Made by a program: the position numbers and the translations under genes | Shown: positions 10,019 to 19,616 of the stretch, one piece after another | Position numbering within the stretch: the stretch's first letter is position 1 | How the letters are laid out: each line of letters opens with the position of its first letter | Assembly: GCA_021199355.1 (NCBI GenBank) | Contig: JAJQIF010000009.1 | Location: 611,792-675,791 of the forward strand | Source of the DNA: Oscillospiraceae bacterium | GTDB taxonomy: Bacteria > Bacillota > Clostridia > Oscillospirales > Ruminococcaceae | Length of the DNA stretch: 64,000 nt | Reading direction: 5' to 3' | Notes under the pieces: model-generated | What the model was told of the DNA's origin: nothing | Databases searched by the model: none | The model's input: the letters and a program-made list of their open reading frames with translations, nothing else

Positions 10019-10847
10019 CGCAACTGCTTCCTTCTGAGAGATAATTTCCGATTCTGTCAAAGCACTTGTTCAGAATATCGGTATGTACAACACCGGTTTT
10101 ATCAAAAGCGGTCGATTCGACGGTGAACGTGAAGTCCTGCTGTTTTTTACTTCTGATATAATCGAAGAACTTATCGAAATCCACACGACCTTCGCCGATT
10201 GGAAGCACTTTGAGATTGTTCCAGTCCTTATACCCTCCGCCGTAGTCGTTGACATGATAGTGCCTGATGTTATCCTGAAGCCATGGGTTACCATCATCAT
10301 ACAAAAGCTCTTCCTGACAGTGAAAAGCCGCCATTTTGGTGTCGAAGACGAATCCGGCATCGGGATATTTTTCGTAGACTCTACGCAGATTAGTAATAGG
10401 GTCATTGACATTGCAAACGACGTTTTCAACAAGAAGCGAGAGCCCATATTTATCGGAAATTTCACGCAGGTATTTGTAACCGGCGATATTGTTTTCAATA
10501 CGGCTGTCCGAGACCAAGCCGTTCCAGAGATGCAGGACGAGCTTTTTCGCTCCTACACCTTTTGCGATTTCGCAATTCAGTTTGAAGTCGCGCATTGCCG
10601 ATTTCAGATCTTCATCAGTACCACTGCTCAACAACTCGCCAATACGCTTTTCACAATGGATTACGGGAATATTAATGCCGATATCTTTTGTAAAGTCAAT
10701 CAGCTTGTCAGCAATTGGATACCAGTCGGGATATATCATAAGCTCGAAGCCGTCGCAATTCAGCTTCGGTGCGAGGTCTTCAAGAAGTGTGTAATCCCTG
10801 TTATTGGGTCGCCCTATCAGAGCGCCTGTAGAACAAAGTATTGGCAT
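10011..10847 (-). CDS. sugar phosphate isomerase/epimerase (xylose isomerase-like TIM barrel)
   Basis: A 278-residue protein of the AP-endonuclease-2 / xylose isomerase-like barrel superfamily. Metal-ligand-type positions can be seen in LVLHLW, LLVENVVCN, GFVFDTKMAAFH, HYHVNDYGGG and the C-terminal FTVESTAF, in the order normal for the fold. Substrates in this family range from sugars and inositols to AP-DNA, so the reaction cannot be named. GAGGTG precedes the ATG. It lies 8 bases after hemZ and overlaps rlmD by 8 bases, so all three are co-translated. The neighbours do not reveal a pathway. Confidence 0.78.
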   Translation of the reverse strand: MPILCSTGALIGRPNNRDYTLLEDLAPKLNCDGFELMIYPDWYPIADKLIDFTKDIGINIPVIHCEKRIGELLSSGTDEDLKSAMRDFKLNCEIAKGVGAKKLVLHLWNGLVSDSRIENNIAGYKYLREISDKYGLSLLVENVVCNVNDPITNLRRVYEKYPDAGFVFDTKMAAFHCQEELLYDDGNPWLQDNIRHYHVNDYGGGYKDWNNLKVLPIGEGRVDFDKFFDYIRSKKQQDFTFTVESTAFDKTGVVHTDILNKCFDRIGNYLSEGSSCDA

Positions 10848-10855
10848 ATTTCACC

Positions 10856-12334
10856 TCAGATTAAATCAAGAAGCTTGCCGGCTTCTTCTTTTCTTGAAAG
10901 AACCGTATCGAAGTGCTTGATGTATTCGAGCGGATATTTCGGATTGAAGAAACGGTTGAGGCGATCGCCATCACCCTGTGACAAAACAAGCTTCGTTGTT
11001 CCTCCTGCACCGACGGACAGAATTGTCTGCACTTCTTCCATGATGTTGATGTTATAGATTCCGGCATGACCGTCAAGAGTCCAGCCGATATTTTCCTGAT
11101 TACCGAGCTGATTCTTCTGGCGGTAGAGATAATAAGGGCTGTAGCCGGCACTCATGAGCTTTTCAGTCGAGTACTTTATCATCTTCTCACAAAGCTCACC
11201 GTCGCCGAGGCTTCGTCTTGCCATAAGCTCCGATGCACGCTTGATTGAAAGGGCGTGAACGGTTATATTTTCGGGATTAAGCGCCATTACTCCGTCAACT
11301 GATTTTGTAAAGCTTTCAAACTTGTCGTCAGGAAGTCCCGCAATCAAGTCGACGTTAATTGCCTTGAAGCCTTTTGCTTTTGCAAGCTCATAGCTTGAAA
11401 GAAACTCACTGACGGTGTGGCTTCTGCCGATGGATTTCAGGACTTCTTCATTGAGGGTCTGCGGATTGATGCTGACTCTGTCACCGCCGTTAAGCTTGAT
11501 TACGTCAAGCTTTTCGGATGTTATCGTATCGGGTCTGCCTGCTTCAACAGTATATTCACGAACATGTGACAGATCAAACGATAAAGCAATTTGCTTCATT
11601 ATTCTGTCTAAATCTTTTGCTTCTATGGAAGTGGGTGTCCCGCCACCGAAATAGACCGTATCAAGTGTCAAGCCTTTATTCTTTACAAGCTCTCCGGTAT
11701 ACGCTATCTCTTTACAGAGCTTTTCGACGTATTCAGGCATAAGCTTTCTGAAGCTTCCTACGGTCTGAGAGATGAATGAGCAATATGTACACCTTGTCGG
11801 GCAGAACGGAATATCCACATAAAGGCTGAACGAACGCTTTGGCATGGCTGAAACTACTGCATCCTGATTTTCGGCTGTCTTCCAACCGATGTTTATTTTC
11901 TCATCAGTCATGAGATACCTGTCGGCAAGATACTCAGAGGTTTCATCAGAGTCGAAGCCTTTTGCGCGGAGCTTATTTATAAGCTTGACCGGGCGGACGC
12001 CCGTAAGTATTCCCCACTCCGGCGATATACCGGTAAGCGCTCTCAGACATAAAAAGAGAAGCTTCCCGAGCTGAAACTCGCACTCATCGTCATAATTCTC
12101 TATATCAGAAGAAAGTGTCAGGCTTTCGGAAACCACTTTTCCATCTAGCGTAACGGCGACTTTAAGAAGTTCGCCGGTTCTTTCTATCAACGCAAAGTTA
12201 TCGTTCGGAAGTTCCGCATTCTCTTCTGTATCCAAAAATATAAAGCCGAAGCTTTGCGCGGGGAAAAAGAGCTTCGAGACAGCCTCGAGCTCATACTTAA
12301 AATCATTTCCCGAAAATACAAGTGTAAACATCAA
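10856..12334 (-). CDS. hemZ: radical SAM coproporphyrinogen III dehydrogenase-like protein HemZ
   Basis: A 492-residue radical SAM enzyme of the HemZ subgroup. The N-terminal 150 residues contain GILTGVRPVKLINKL, a HemZ hallmark. The radical SAM core has CPTRCTYCSF (CxxxCxxC) and FGGGTPTSIEAKDLD, and the tail has YYLYRQKNQLGNQENIGW. HemN/HemZ proteins use a 4Fe-4S cluster to decarboxylate coproporphyrinogen III without oxygen; HemZ's contribution to heme synthesis in Bacillus is minor and its role in anaerobes without a full heme pathway is unclear. It sits 3 bases after the MBL hydrolase gene, with GAGGTT ahead of the ATG. Confidence 0.88.
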   Translation of the reverse strand: MMFTLVFSGNDFKYELEAVSKLFFPAQSFGFIFLDTEENAELPNDNFALIERTGELLKVAVTLDGKVVSESLTLSSDIENYDDECEFQLGKLLFLCLRALTGISPEWGILTGVRPVKLINKLRAKGFDSDETSEYLADRYLMTDEKINIGWKTAENQDAVVSAMPKRSFSLYVDIPFCPTRCTYCSFISQTVGSFRKLMPEYVEKLCKEIAYTGELVKNKGLTLDTVYFGGGTPTSIEAKDLDRIMKQIALSFDLSHVREYTVEAGRPDTITSEKLDVIKLNGGDRVSINPQTLNEEVLKSIGRSHTVSEFLSSYELAKAKGFKAINVDLIAGLPDDKFESFTKSVDGVMALNPENITVHALSIKRASELMARRSLGDGELCEKMIKYSTEKLMSAGYSPYYLYRQKNQLGNQENIGWTLDGHAGIYNINIMEEVQTILSVGAGGTTKLVLSQGDGDRLNRFFNPKYPLEYIKHFDTVLSRKEEAGKLLDLI

Positions 12335-12337
12335 AAA

Positions 12338-12964
12338 TCAACCTCTGAGCGCACCCAAGTACGGATTTTCCAGAAGCTCTGAATATAAATCCGTTTCCGA
12401 TCCGTGTCCAGGAAGAACCCGCATATTTTTACCGTCCGCGAGCTTGTAGAGCTTATCAATCGAAGATATTATATCTCTGAAGGTGCTTCCACCGATGTCA
12501 ATTCTGCCGATGCTTCCGGCAAATAGAGTATCTCCTGAGAAGATTATATCGTCGATTATGAAAGAAACCGAGCCGGCGGTGTGACCTTTGGTAGATACGA
12601 CTTTAAAAGTCATATCGCCGAATTTGAGCTCATCGCTGTCGGAGAAGCACTCCGCACCCTCGCAGGGATAGAACGGAACGGAGAAATAGTCTGCACAGCA
12701 AAGCTTAGAGCTTCGGAGCATCGGCTCATCCTCATGAGAAATCATTACCTTGCAACCGGTCTTCTTTTTGAGCTCTCCTGCCGCAGAAATATGGTCGACG
12801 TGACCGTGAGTCAGAAGTACGGCTTCAAGATTCAAATCTCCCAGCTTATCTGTAATTCTTTCGGTATCACAAGGCGCATCAATCAGGACGGCAGTATTGC
12901 CGGAGCTGACGATATACGCATTGGTTGCGAAATCTCCCATATCGGGAATGGTTGTAATCTGCAT
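12338..12964 (-). CDS. metallo-beta-lactamase fold hydrolase, glyoxalase II-like
   Basis: A 208-residue MBL-fold protein with the metal motif LLTHGHVDHISAAG (HxHxDH), later His/Asp positions (TKGHTAGSVSF, FSGDTLFAGSIGRID) and the terminal LPGHGSETDL. This is the layout of small YqgX/glyoxalase II-like hydrolases, thioester hydrolases of methylglyoxal or persulfide metabolism. It is next to relA and hemZ, a common order in Clostridia. The frame is open nine codons further up inside relA; the ATG at 12964, 7 bases past the relA stop and with AGGTG in front, is the likely start. Substrate unproven. Confidence 0.85.
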   Translation of the reverse strand: MQITTIPDMGDFATNAYIVSSGNTAVLIDAPCDTERITDKLGDLNLEAVLLTHGHVDHISAAGELKKKTGCKVMISHEDEPMLRSSKLCCADYFSVPFYPCEGAECFSDSDELKFGDMTFKVVSTKGHTAGSVSFIIDDIIFSGDTLFAGSIGRIDIGGSTFRDIISSIDKLYKLADGKNMRVLPGHGSETDLYSELLENPYLGALRG

Positions 12965-12971
12965 AATACAC

Positions 12972-15185
12972 CTACTTTGAGCTTCTCTCAACAGAGAATA
13001 CGCCCTCGACCTTCTTGAGCCTTGTTATGACGTTCTGAAGCTCCGCCGTTCCCGCAACGCTTATTGTGAGCATGATGCTTGCATTGCCGTTTTTGAGGAC
13101 TCTTGCGGTTGATTCATAGGTCATGGTTCTGGTTTCCTGCAAACATGACATTATATCCGCAAGGATACCTATTCTGTCATAGCCGATTACGTCAAGAACA
13201 ACCTTATAGTAATTGCTTGTGGTCTCGTCCTTGCCTGCCCAGTGCACAGAAATCCAACGCTCGGGCTCGTTATCCTTCTGAGAAAGATAGTTTACGCAGT
13301 CGCATTTATGAACGGAAACGCCATGACCACGGGTAACGAATCCGATGATATCATCTCCCGGAAGAGGAGAACAACACTGTGAGAGCTTGACGACACAGTT
13401 ATCCATTCCATCGACAATAATGCCGGAACTCGGCTTCTTTCTCGTAGAAAATTGCTCGGTAGCAAACTGACTTTCAGTTTGGTTTGCAGTCTGAATATAC
13501 TTCTTTGTGTATTCATCCTTGAGCCTTGGAATTATCTTAGAGAGCGTAACACCGCCATAGCCGATTGCGGCATAGAAGTCGTCAAGGGTTTCGCAGTTGT
13601 GACGTTTCATATCGAGAGACAGGAAATCTTCAAGCTCGTCTTCGGGAACCCTGATAAGATTACGCTTGAACTCGCGCTCGAGTTCCTGCTTGCCCTCGGC
13701 TATATTCTCGTCCCTGCGCTCTTTTTTGAACCAAGAGCGAATCTTGGACTTGGCTTCGTTTGTCTGGCAGATATTAAGCCATGCTCTGTTGGGACCGTGA
13801 TTTGGGTCTTTTGTGGTGATGATTTCGATAATCTCGCCGGTTTTTATCTGGTAGTCGAGCGGAACAAGCTTTTTGTCAACCTTTGCGCCGGTCATCCTGT
13901 GTCCGACCTGTGTATGAATCGCATAGGCGAAGTCGATGACAGTAGCGCCAAGCGGAAGGGAGATAACATCGCCCTTCGGAGTCATGGCAAATACATCTTC
14001 GGGAGCCAAGTCGTCCTTGATAGCTCTTACTATATCCTCAACATCATTCGATTCCTGCTGACTGTCAAGGATCTGACGAACCCAATTAAGGCGACCATCA
14101 TACTTGTATTTGCCCTTCACGCCCTCCTTATACTTCCAGTGGGCGGCGATTCCGTACTCGGCGGTATGGTGCATTTCATAGGTTCTTATTTGAACCTCAA
14201 AGGGTATGCCTTCCCTGCCCATAACAGTTGTATGAAGGCTCTGATACATATTTGCCTTCGGAGTGGAAATATAATCCTTGAACCTGTTCGGAATCGGCGA
14301 GAACATATCGTGAACCACGCCAAGGACGTAATAACATTCCGTTACGGTATTGACGATTACACGAACTGCATACTTGTCATAAATCTCATCAAAGAGCTTT
14401 CCTTGCTCATAGACCTTCTTGTAAATACCATAGGCACTCTTTACACGACCTTCGATAGTCGGAAGAGGATTGAAATCCTGCTCGAGTCGCTTTGCGAGGC
14501 GCTTCTTTATCTGCTCGATAAAAGCTTCACGCTCCGGCTTGGATTTTTCCAGAAGCTGTTCTATCTCGTTATAAGCGAACGGGTCAAGATATGAAAACGC
14601 CAGATCCTCGAGCTCTTCCTTCATCTGTCTGATTCCCAAGCGGTTAGCAAGAGGAACGAATATGTTCATGGTTTCGAGCGATACGCTTCTTCTCTTTTCC
14701 TCGCTGCGATAACCGAGGGTCCTCATGTTGTGAAGTCTGTCGGCGAGCTTGATGATGATAACTCTTATGTCCTTCGACATCGAAAGAAGCATTTTGCGGA
14801 TATTCTCAGCCTGTTGTTCTTCTTTGGAGTAGAGCGCAACCTGATTCAGCTTTGTAACGCCGTCAACAAGATTTGCAACATCCTCGCCGAAAAGCTTCTT
14901 AAGCTCGTTATAGGATGTTCCGGTATCCTCAATAACATCATGAAGAAGAGCCGCACAGATAGTGTCGGCGTCCATGCCGAGCTCAACCAGAATCTTGGCA
15001 ACTGCTATCGGGTGGATGATGTATGGCTCGCCCGATTCGCGTAATTGCCCTTCATGCTTTTCACGGGCAAGCTGATAAGCCTGTTCAATCTTTTCGATGT
15101 TGTAGTTCTTGTCGAGAGCAACCATCGACTCGACAAAATCATTATAGGCTTCATTTACGATTCTTTCTTTATCTGCTTCTGTCAC
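12972..15185 (-). CDS. relA: bifunctional (p)ppGpp synthetase/hydrolase RelA/SpoT
   Basis: A 737-residue Rel protein that makes and breaks the stringent-response alarmone (p)ppGpp. Domains in order: HD hydrolase (LLHDVIEDTGTSYNELKKLFG, ADRLHNMRTLGY), synthetase (GRVKSAYGIYKKVYEQ, YQSLHTTVMG), TGS (DVFAMTPKGDVISLPLGATVIDFAY), a zinc/helical region and a C-terminal ACT domain (DRIGILADIM). Both catalytic halves look intact. It starts with GTG at 15185, with AGAAGGGAA in front, 16 bases after recJ. It is in an operon with recJ, a common arrangement in Clostridia. Confidence 0.96.
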   Translation of the reverse strand: MTEADKERIVNEAYNDFVESMVALDKNYNIEKIEQAYQLAREKHEGQLRESGEPYIIHPIAVAKILVELGMDADTICAALLHDVIEDTGTSYNELKKLFGEDVANLVDGVTKLNQVALYSKEEQQAENIRKMLLSMSKDIRVIIIKLADRLHNMRTLGYRSEEKRRSVSLETMNIFVPLANRLGIRQMKEELEDLAFSYLDPFAYNEIEQLLEKSKPEREAFIEQIKKRLAKRLEQDFNPLPTIEGRVKSAYGIYKKVYEQGKLFDEIYDKYAVRVIVNTVTECYYVLGVVHDMFSPIPNRFKDYISTPKANMYQSLHTTVMGREGIPFEVQIRTYEMHHTAEYGIAAHWKYKEGVKGKYKYDGRLNWVRQILDSQQESNDVEDIVRAIKDDLAPEDVFAMTPKGDVISLPLGATVIDFAYAIHTQVGHRMTGAKVDKKLVPLDYQIKTGEIIEIITTKDPNHGPNRAWLNICQTNEAKSKIRSWFKKERRDENIAEGKQELEREFKRNLIRVPEDELEDFLSLDMKRHNCETLDDFYAAIGYGGVTLSKIIPRLKDEYTKKYIQTANQTESQFATEQFSTRKKPSSGIIVDGMDNCVVKLSQCCSPLPGDDIIGFVTRGHGVSVHKCDCVNYLSQKDNEPERWISVHWAGKDETTSNYYKVVLDVIGYDRIGILADIMSCLQETRTMTYESTARVLKNGNASIMLTISVAGTAELQNVITRLKKVEGVFSVERSSK

Positions 15186-15201
15186 AATGTTCCCTTCTCA
15201 C

Positions 15202-17241
15202 TTATTCTTGTGCAATTTCATATTCTTTAATCAAGCTGTCAAGACGATGAAGCGTTCTGGAGCTTTCTATGTCAACCCTTGTTTTGGGTGAAGTCATTTC
15301 TATGTAGCCGTTTTCAGCGGCTCTGCAAAGCCCCGTGTCGCAGAAGGCATCGACCGCCACTGATAGCTTAAAGCAGTTTATTCCGAGGCGGGCAGACAGG
15401 TTCGTAACCGTGAACGGTGCCGCAAGGTTGAAAGCGTATTTATATATCGCTACAAGCTCTTCACGGGTGGGTCTGCCCTTTTTCAGGATTTCGGGAGGCA
15501 ATTCCTCACCCCGACGGAAGCTCTCATAGGCATCGTATGCCGCAAAATAGCTCTCTTGTCTGATTCCATGGAGGCGGTAATCCGTCACCGTAAGCGTAAA
15601 GCTCTTTTTGCCATTATATTCATTTACAGAAAGCGTGCCCATCAGGTCTACTTTGTCTCCGGCTTTAATGCCGATAGAAGCTGTCTTCTTCCTGAACATA
15701 AGACAGCTCAAATGAACACCGTCATAAGACACTTCAAGCTTGGTATGCTCGCCGTTCTTGAGAGGAACCACCCTGAGAACCGCCGCGCCGGAAAGCGCAA
15801 ACAGCGGCTCGGGATTACCGGCACCGTAAGGCTCGATTCTCCCAAGGTCAATGATATTCTGCTCTGTTATATCCGCACCTCTGAGAAGCTTGTCAGCCGT
15901 GAGAGTGAACCTCGGCATCACGGGAAAATTCTCTTTTGCATACTCAAGAATCATCTCTTTGAGCTCAGGGATATCGGATTCTTTGACCGTCAAGCCTCCG
16001 GCACATTCGTGACCGCCGTACTTGACTAATATTTCTTTGCAGGCATCGAAGCACTTGAAAATATTGAAGCCTTGGATGCTTCTTGCCGAACCTACGGCGA
16101 AGCCATCGTCATCTGCAGAAAGAATTACAACAGGTTTTTCGTATCTCTCAAGCAACCGCGCCGCCACTATTCCGATTACGCCATGGTGCCAGCCCTTGCC
16201 GCTGAGAACAATAACTCTGTCGTGGACTATATCCGGGTTATCGGCAATATACTTTCCTATTTCCGCAACAATTTCTGCTTCGCACTGCTTTCTTTGTTCG
16301 TTAAGGGTTGTCAATTTACGGGCATTTCCGACAGCTTCATCGCCCTCCGTTACGAGCATATCAAGAGCTGTGAGCGCCGAACCAAAACGCCCTGCGGCAT
16401 TGATTCTGGGAGCCAGAAAGTACGCAACCGATGACGAATTCATATTATCTCGATTGATGCCGCTCTGCTCAATAAGACTTACGAGACCTTCACGCTCGGT
16501 GTATTTTAGCTGTTTCAAGCCCATATTTACTATGGTTCTGTTTTCTGAAACAAGAGGTACTATGTCAGCTATAGTGCCTATTGCACATATGTCGGCGTAC
16601 TGCTCGATAATGAAATCGTCTCCGCCATCTTCAAGAGCGCAAAGAAGCTTCAAAGCGACTCCGACGCCCGCGAAATCCCTGAATTCTGACTGGCAATTTT
16701 CAAGATAAGGGTCGACAAGTGCCTCAGCTCTTGGAAGGGCTTCCGCAGGCTGATGGTGGTCGGTTATGACAAGTTTCATACCAAGCTCATAGATATAGTC
16801 TGCTTCCCTGACAGCGGTTATGCCGTTATCAACGGTTACTATCAGAGTTGCGCCGTTCTGGCGGATTTCGTCAACCGCCCGCATATTGAGACCATAACCC
16901 TCGTTGCGTTCGGGAATATAACAAAGCGTTTCAACACCCATATTCATGAAGTAGTCATATAAAATTGCGGTTGAAGTGACACCGTCACAATCATAGTCGC
17001 CATATACGCAGATGGTTTCGCCGTTTTCTATAGCCTGATTTATAGTGGCAACCGCTTTATCCATATCGGGAAGAAGATAAGGGTCACTTAGTTCGGTTCC
17101 GTTAAAGAAGGCTTTTATATCTTCAAGGTTATTATATCCCCTTGCGGACATAATCTCGGCTGTGAGACGGGAAAGGTCGGTATTTTTAACGGTCTCATCG
17201 ACAGCATTTGTATTAATTGCTCTGACTTCCCACTTTTTCAT
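15202..17241 (-). CDS. recJ: single-stranded-DNA-specific exonuclease RecJ
   Basis: A 679-residue DHH-family 5'-3' exonuclease used in recombination and base-excision repair. The phosphoesterase motif DYDCDG is at about residues 82-87, with VTVDNGI and VITDHHQPAEALP following. GKGWHHGVIGIVAARLLERY and KYGGHECAGG mark the DHHA1 domain, and a RecJ OB fold follows. The C-terminal tail (after about 570) contains a winged-helix-like segment (LVAIYKYAFNLAAPFTVTNLSARLGI) as in many Clostridial RecJ. The frame extends 6 codons upstream, but AGAAGG placed 7 bases before the ATG at 17241 decides the start. It is first in the recJ-relA-MBL-hemZ-isomerase-rlmD operon. Confidence 0.95.
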   Translation of the reverse strand: MKKWEVRAINTNAVDETVKNTDLSRLTAEIMSARGYNNLEDIKAFFNGTELSDPYLLPDMDKAVATINQAIENGETICVYGDYDCDGVTSTAILYDYFMNMGVETLCYIPERNEGYGLNMRAVDEIRQNGATLIVTVDNGITAVREADYIYELGMKLVITDHHQPAEALPRAEALVDPYLENCQSEFRDFAGVGVALKLLCALEDGGDDFIIEQYADICAIGTIADIVPLVSENRTIVNMGLKQLKYTEREGLVSLIEQSGINRDNMNSSSVAYFLAPRINAAGRFGSALTALDMLVTEGDEAVGNARKLTTLNEQRKQCEAEIVAEIGKYIADNPDIVHDRVIVLSGKGWHHGVIGIVAARLLERYEKPVVILSADDDGFAVGSARSIQGFNIFKCFDACKEILVKYGGHECAGGLTVKESDIPELKEMILEYAKENFPVMPRFTLTADKLLRGADITEQNIIDLGRIEPYGAGNPEPLFALSGAAVLRVVPLKNGEHTKLEVSYDGVHLSCLMFRKKTASIGIKAGDKVDLMGTLSVNEYNGKKSFTLTVTDYRLHGIRQESYFAAYDAYESFRRGEELPPEILKKGRPTREELVAIYKYAFNLAAPFTVTNLSARLGINCFKLSVAVDAFCDTGLCRAAENGYIEMTSPKTRVDIESSRTLHRLDSLIKEYEIAQE

Positions 17242-17284
17242 ACCTGAACCTTCTTTCATCCGGGATTTATTTGCGAATGGTGAT

Positions 17285-17313
17285 ATTATACCACTTCAAG
17301 CGACATATTTCAA
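17285..17313 (-). promoter_or_regulatory. sigma-A promoter for the recJ-relA operon
   Basis: TTGAAA (17308-17313), a 17-base spacer and TATAAT (17285-17290) on the minus strand, about 45 bases before the recJ ATG. Confidence 0.82.
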
Positions 17314-17349
17314 GGACCCCGTGCACTATAAAGCCCTATTTTTCTTAAG

Positions 17350-17382
17350 AAAATACGCTTCCCTCTTCCAAGAGAAGCGCAT
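17350..17382 (-). terminator. probable terminator after the SGNH gene
   Basis: On the minus strand GAAGCG / CGCTTC arms (about 17356-17361 / 17374-17379), extended by GA/TC, are followed by TATTTTCTT. It would end the long murD-to-SGNH run just before the recJ promoter. The stem has a small bulge. Confidence 0.6.
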
Positions 17383-17392
17383 TAACTTCAAA

Positions 17393-18016
17393 TTACTTTA
17401 TCTTGTCCACAATCTTCTTCATGTACTCAGCGTAAATCTGTCCGATGAGCCTTGCGCCCTTTTCGGTGGGATGAACGCCGTCCTCAGCGAACGTAACCGG
17501 GTCATCGCCTATGAACGCGGAGTTGAGAAGTCCGTCAAGCGGGACATAGACATCTGCATACTCACGGGCAAGCTTTCTTATGACCTCGGTCTTCTTGTAA
17601 AGGTCCTCCCTGAAGTAGAGCTTGTCGGGAACGGGAATCAGGAACGGCTCCATAAGCATAATTCTTGCATGGGTTCTTTCCTTCATTGCGTCAAGAATTG
17701 TTCTGTAGTTCTTCTCGAACTGCTCGTCGCTCATCCAGTCTCTCTCACCCGCATGGCTCCATACATCGTTGATTCCGATGAGAATCGAGCAGATGTCAGG
17801 CTGAACCTCAACAAAGTCGCTCTCGAGACGTTCTACAAGGTTGCTTGTCTGGTCTCCGCCGATTGCGAGGTCGACAAATTCGAACTCGACATCAGGGCAA
17901 AGCTCCTTGAGTGCGGGTGCGGCATAACGGGGATATCCCCAACCGAGGTCGTGAATGTTTTCACGGTCTCTGCCCATGTCGGTTATGCTGTCGCCTTGGA
18001 ATAGTAGTTTAATCAT
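17393..18016 (-). CDS. SGNH/GDSL hydrolase (carbohydrate esterase-like)
   Basis: A 207-residue SGNH-fold hydrolase. Block I is FQGDSITDMGRD (Ser10 nucleophile), block II LAIGGDQTSNL, block III LIGINDVWSH, and block V DGVHPTEKG with the Asp-His pair. Small cytosolic members like this often remove acetyl groups from xylo- or manno-oligosaccharides. It has no signal peptide. GGAGG precedes the ATG. It starts 38 bases after the GH26 gene with no terminator between, which supports a role in deacetylating imported mannan or xylan fragments. Lysophospholipase or thioesterase activity cannot be excluded from sequence alone. Confidence 0.85.
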   Translation of the reverse strand: MIKLLFQGDSITDMGRDRENIHDLGWGYPRYAAPALKELCPDVEFEFVDLAIGGDQTSNLVERLESDFVEVQPDICSILIGINDVWSHAGERDWMSDEQFEKNYRTILDAMKERTHARIMLMEPFLIPVPDKLYFREDLYKKTEVIRKLAREYADVYVPLDGLLNSAFIGDDPVTFAEDGVHPTEKGARLIGQIYAEYMKKIVDKIK

Positions 18017-18054
18017 TATAATTCCTCCATATATATTTTAGTGTTGGATTGGTG

Positions 18055-19614
18055 TCAGTCAAGCCTGTACTTCGTCAGGTCGGGGAGCTCTGCAAGCGTA
18101 AGCGTATAGTCACTCTGGTACGCCTTGATGAGCATACTTTCTTCGGTGTAGGACTCGTTATAGCCCTTCCAGGTGTAGACGAAGTCGCCGCTCCATACGC
18201 CCCAGTAGAGCCAATGGATGTTGTCCTGCTGAAGGTTGTCGGGATCAGGGATGCAGCCGTTTTCGGAAAGTGCTACGAGCTTGGTTTCGTCGGAGCACTT
18301 ATAAGCTTCGATAAAGGTTGCCGCCTGAGACGAATACTCGTTTTCACCGGGATAAATATCCCAAGCGATTATGTCGACAACGTCATCACCGGGATACCAA
18401 TCGGCATCCTGACCGTTCCAGACCCAGATAAGATTTGTGAGCTCGTATTCCTCGGTGAATATCTCGTACATAAGTCTGTAGAGCTTGATGTAGCTCTCGG
18501 CAGAGCAATCTCCCCACCAGAACCATGCACCGGAAGCCTCGTGAAGAGGTCTCCAGAGGACGGGAACGCCATAATCTCTGAGAATCTGAAGCTTTGAAGC
18601 TATCTCGTGCATGTCCTCAACCAAGAGATTATAAAGCTCTTCGTCCTCGCCGTTCATTGCCTTGTCAAGGTCTATGGTCGAATACTCGGTGTAGAATGAA
18701 CTGTACCATGCACCATCGTCGGATACATAGCCCTCGGGTGACTGCCAATGCCAGCAAATCTGGACAATTCCTCCGCAGTTGACATACCAGTCATAGGCAC
18801 GCTCAACAGTCTCGGTTGAAGCATTATTAGCCTGAGCGACGGGAGTATAGTTCATCATGTCGAGACCAAGAACCGCAAACTCTTCGCCGGTGATGGATGT
18901 AATCCACTCGTACTCTTCGGAATCTCTGCTTGAATCTGCGAACTGACCCGTCAAGGTGTATTTGCCGTAAATGTCACACAGGAAATTATAAAGCCTTACT
19001 GTGTTGTCATCAGCGTTTTCGTTTGAAAGAGAGCATGTGACGTTATAGACATCTTCTATATCTATATCGGAAGCGGTTATAGTGAGACAATCATAATCGA
19101 CCCAACCCCAGCTTACGGTCATCGAAAACTCGTGAGTGCCTGCACTGAGATAGATATACTCGAGTGTGACATCACAGACTTCCCCACCGACCTCGCACTC
19201 AACCGAGCCGATATAGCTTCCGTCAAGATTGGCATAATTGGTTCTGCCGGCATTCGCTGTATATGCCGAAACGGTCAGATTGTAGAAGCCTGAATTTTCG
19301 ATCTCAAAAGAAATTACCATCGAATCACTGTCGGAATTGAGACCGGTAACGCCTGCTCCGCCGGAAAACAGCTCGTTTGAAGTTATCTTACAGCTTCCAC
19401 CCAAGGTTCCGTCCTCAAATTCAAGAAGCTGATAATAATCGTTCGGGGCATTGTTCTCGGTATAGGTGTTCTCGGTCAGGTCAAGCGATGTGTTGTACTC
19501 GCTTCTTACATCGCCGAAGGTTGCATTTTCCATAACGGCTGTGCCGCAAGCGGTTGTGCACAGTATCGCCGCAATGGTGAGCATACAGACTAAGCCTTGA
19601 AGTAATTTTTTCAT
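18055..19614 (-). CDS. GH26 beta-mannanase-type lipoprotein with N-terminal CBM35-like domain
   Basis: A 519-residue secreted enzyme. A lipoprotein signal (LCTTAC, Cys23) is followed by a CBM35/CBM6-like beta-sandwich at about residues 60-185 (YYQLLEFEDGTL, GFYNLTVSAYTANAG, LSAGTHEFSMTVSWGW), the layout of modular mannanases. The GH26 barrel follows, with YTLTGQFADS, the acid/base Glu359 in WRPLHEASGAWFWWG and the nucleophile Glu451 in ALSENGCIPDPD. Endo-beta-1,4-mannanase is the usual activity; some GH26 members are lichenases or xylanases. The frame has another ATG two codons up, too close to AAAGGA; the chosen ATG lies 2 bases past the dnaE stop. It should act on the cell surface and feed the neighbouring SGNH esterase. 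Confidence 0.88.
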   Translation of the reverse strand: MKKLLQGLVCMLTIAAILCTTACGTAVMENATFGDVRSEYNTSLDLTENTYTENNAPNDYYQLLEFEDGTLGGSCKITSNELFSGGAGVTGLNSDSDSMVISFEIENSGFYNLTVSAYTANAGRTNYANLDGSYIGSVECEVGGEVCDVTLEYIYLSAGTHEFSMTVSWGWVDYDCLTITASDIDIEDVYNVTCSLSNENADDNTVRLYNFLCDIYGKYTLTGQFADSSRDSEEYEWITSITGEEFAVLGLDMMNYTPVAQANNASTETVERAYDWYVNCGGIVQICWHWQSPEGYVSDDGAWYSSFYTEYSTIDLDKAMNGEDEELYNLLVEDMHEIASKLQILRDYGVPVLWRPLHEASGAWFWWGDCSAESYIKLYRLMYEIFTEEYELTNLIWVWNGQDADWYPGDDVVDIIAWDIYPGENEYSSQAATFIEAYKCSDETKLVALSENGCIPDPDNLQQDNIHWLYWGVWSGDFVYTWKGYNESYTEESMLIKAYQSDYTLTLAELPDLTKYRLD

Positions 19615-19616
19615 TG

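Noticed and set aside
13452-14594. A 380-codon open frame on the plus strand inside relA.
   Set aside because: Fully antisense to the synthetase and TGS parts of relA, no ribosome site, no family motif; a shadow of the real gene.
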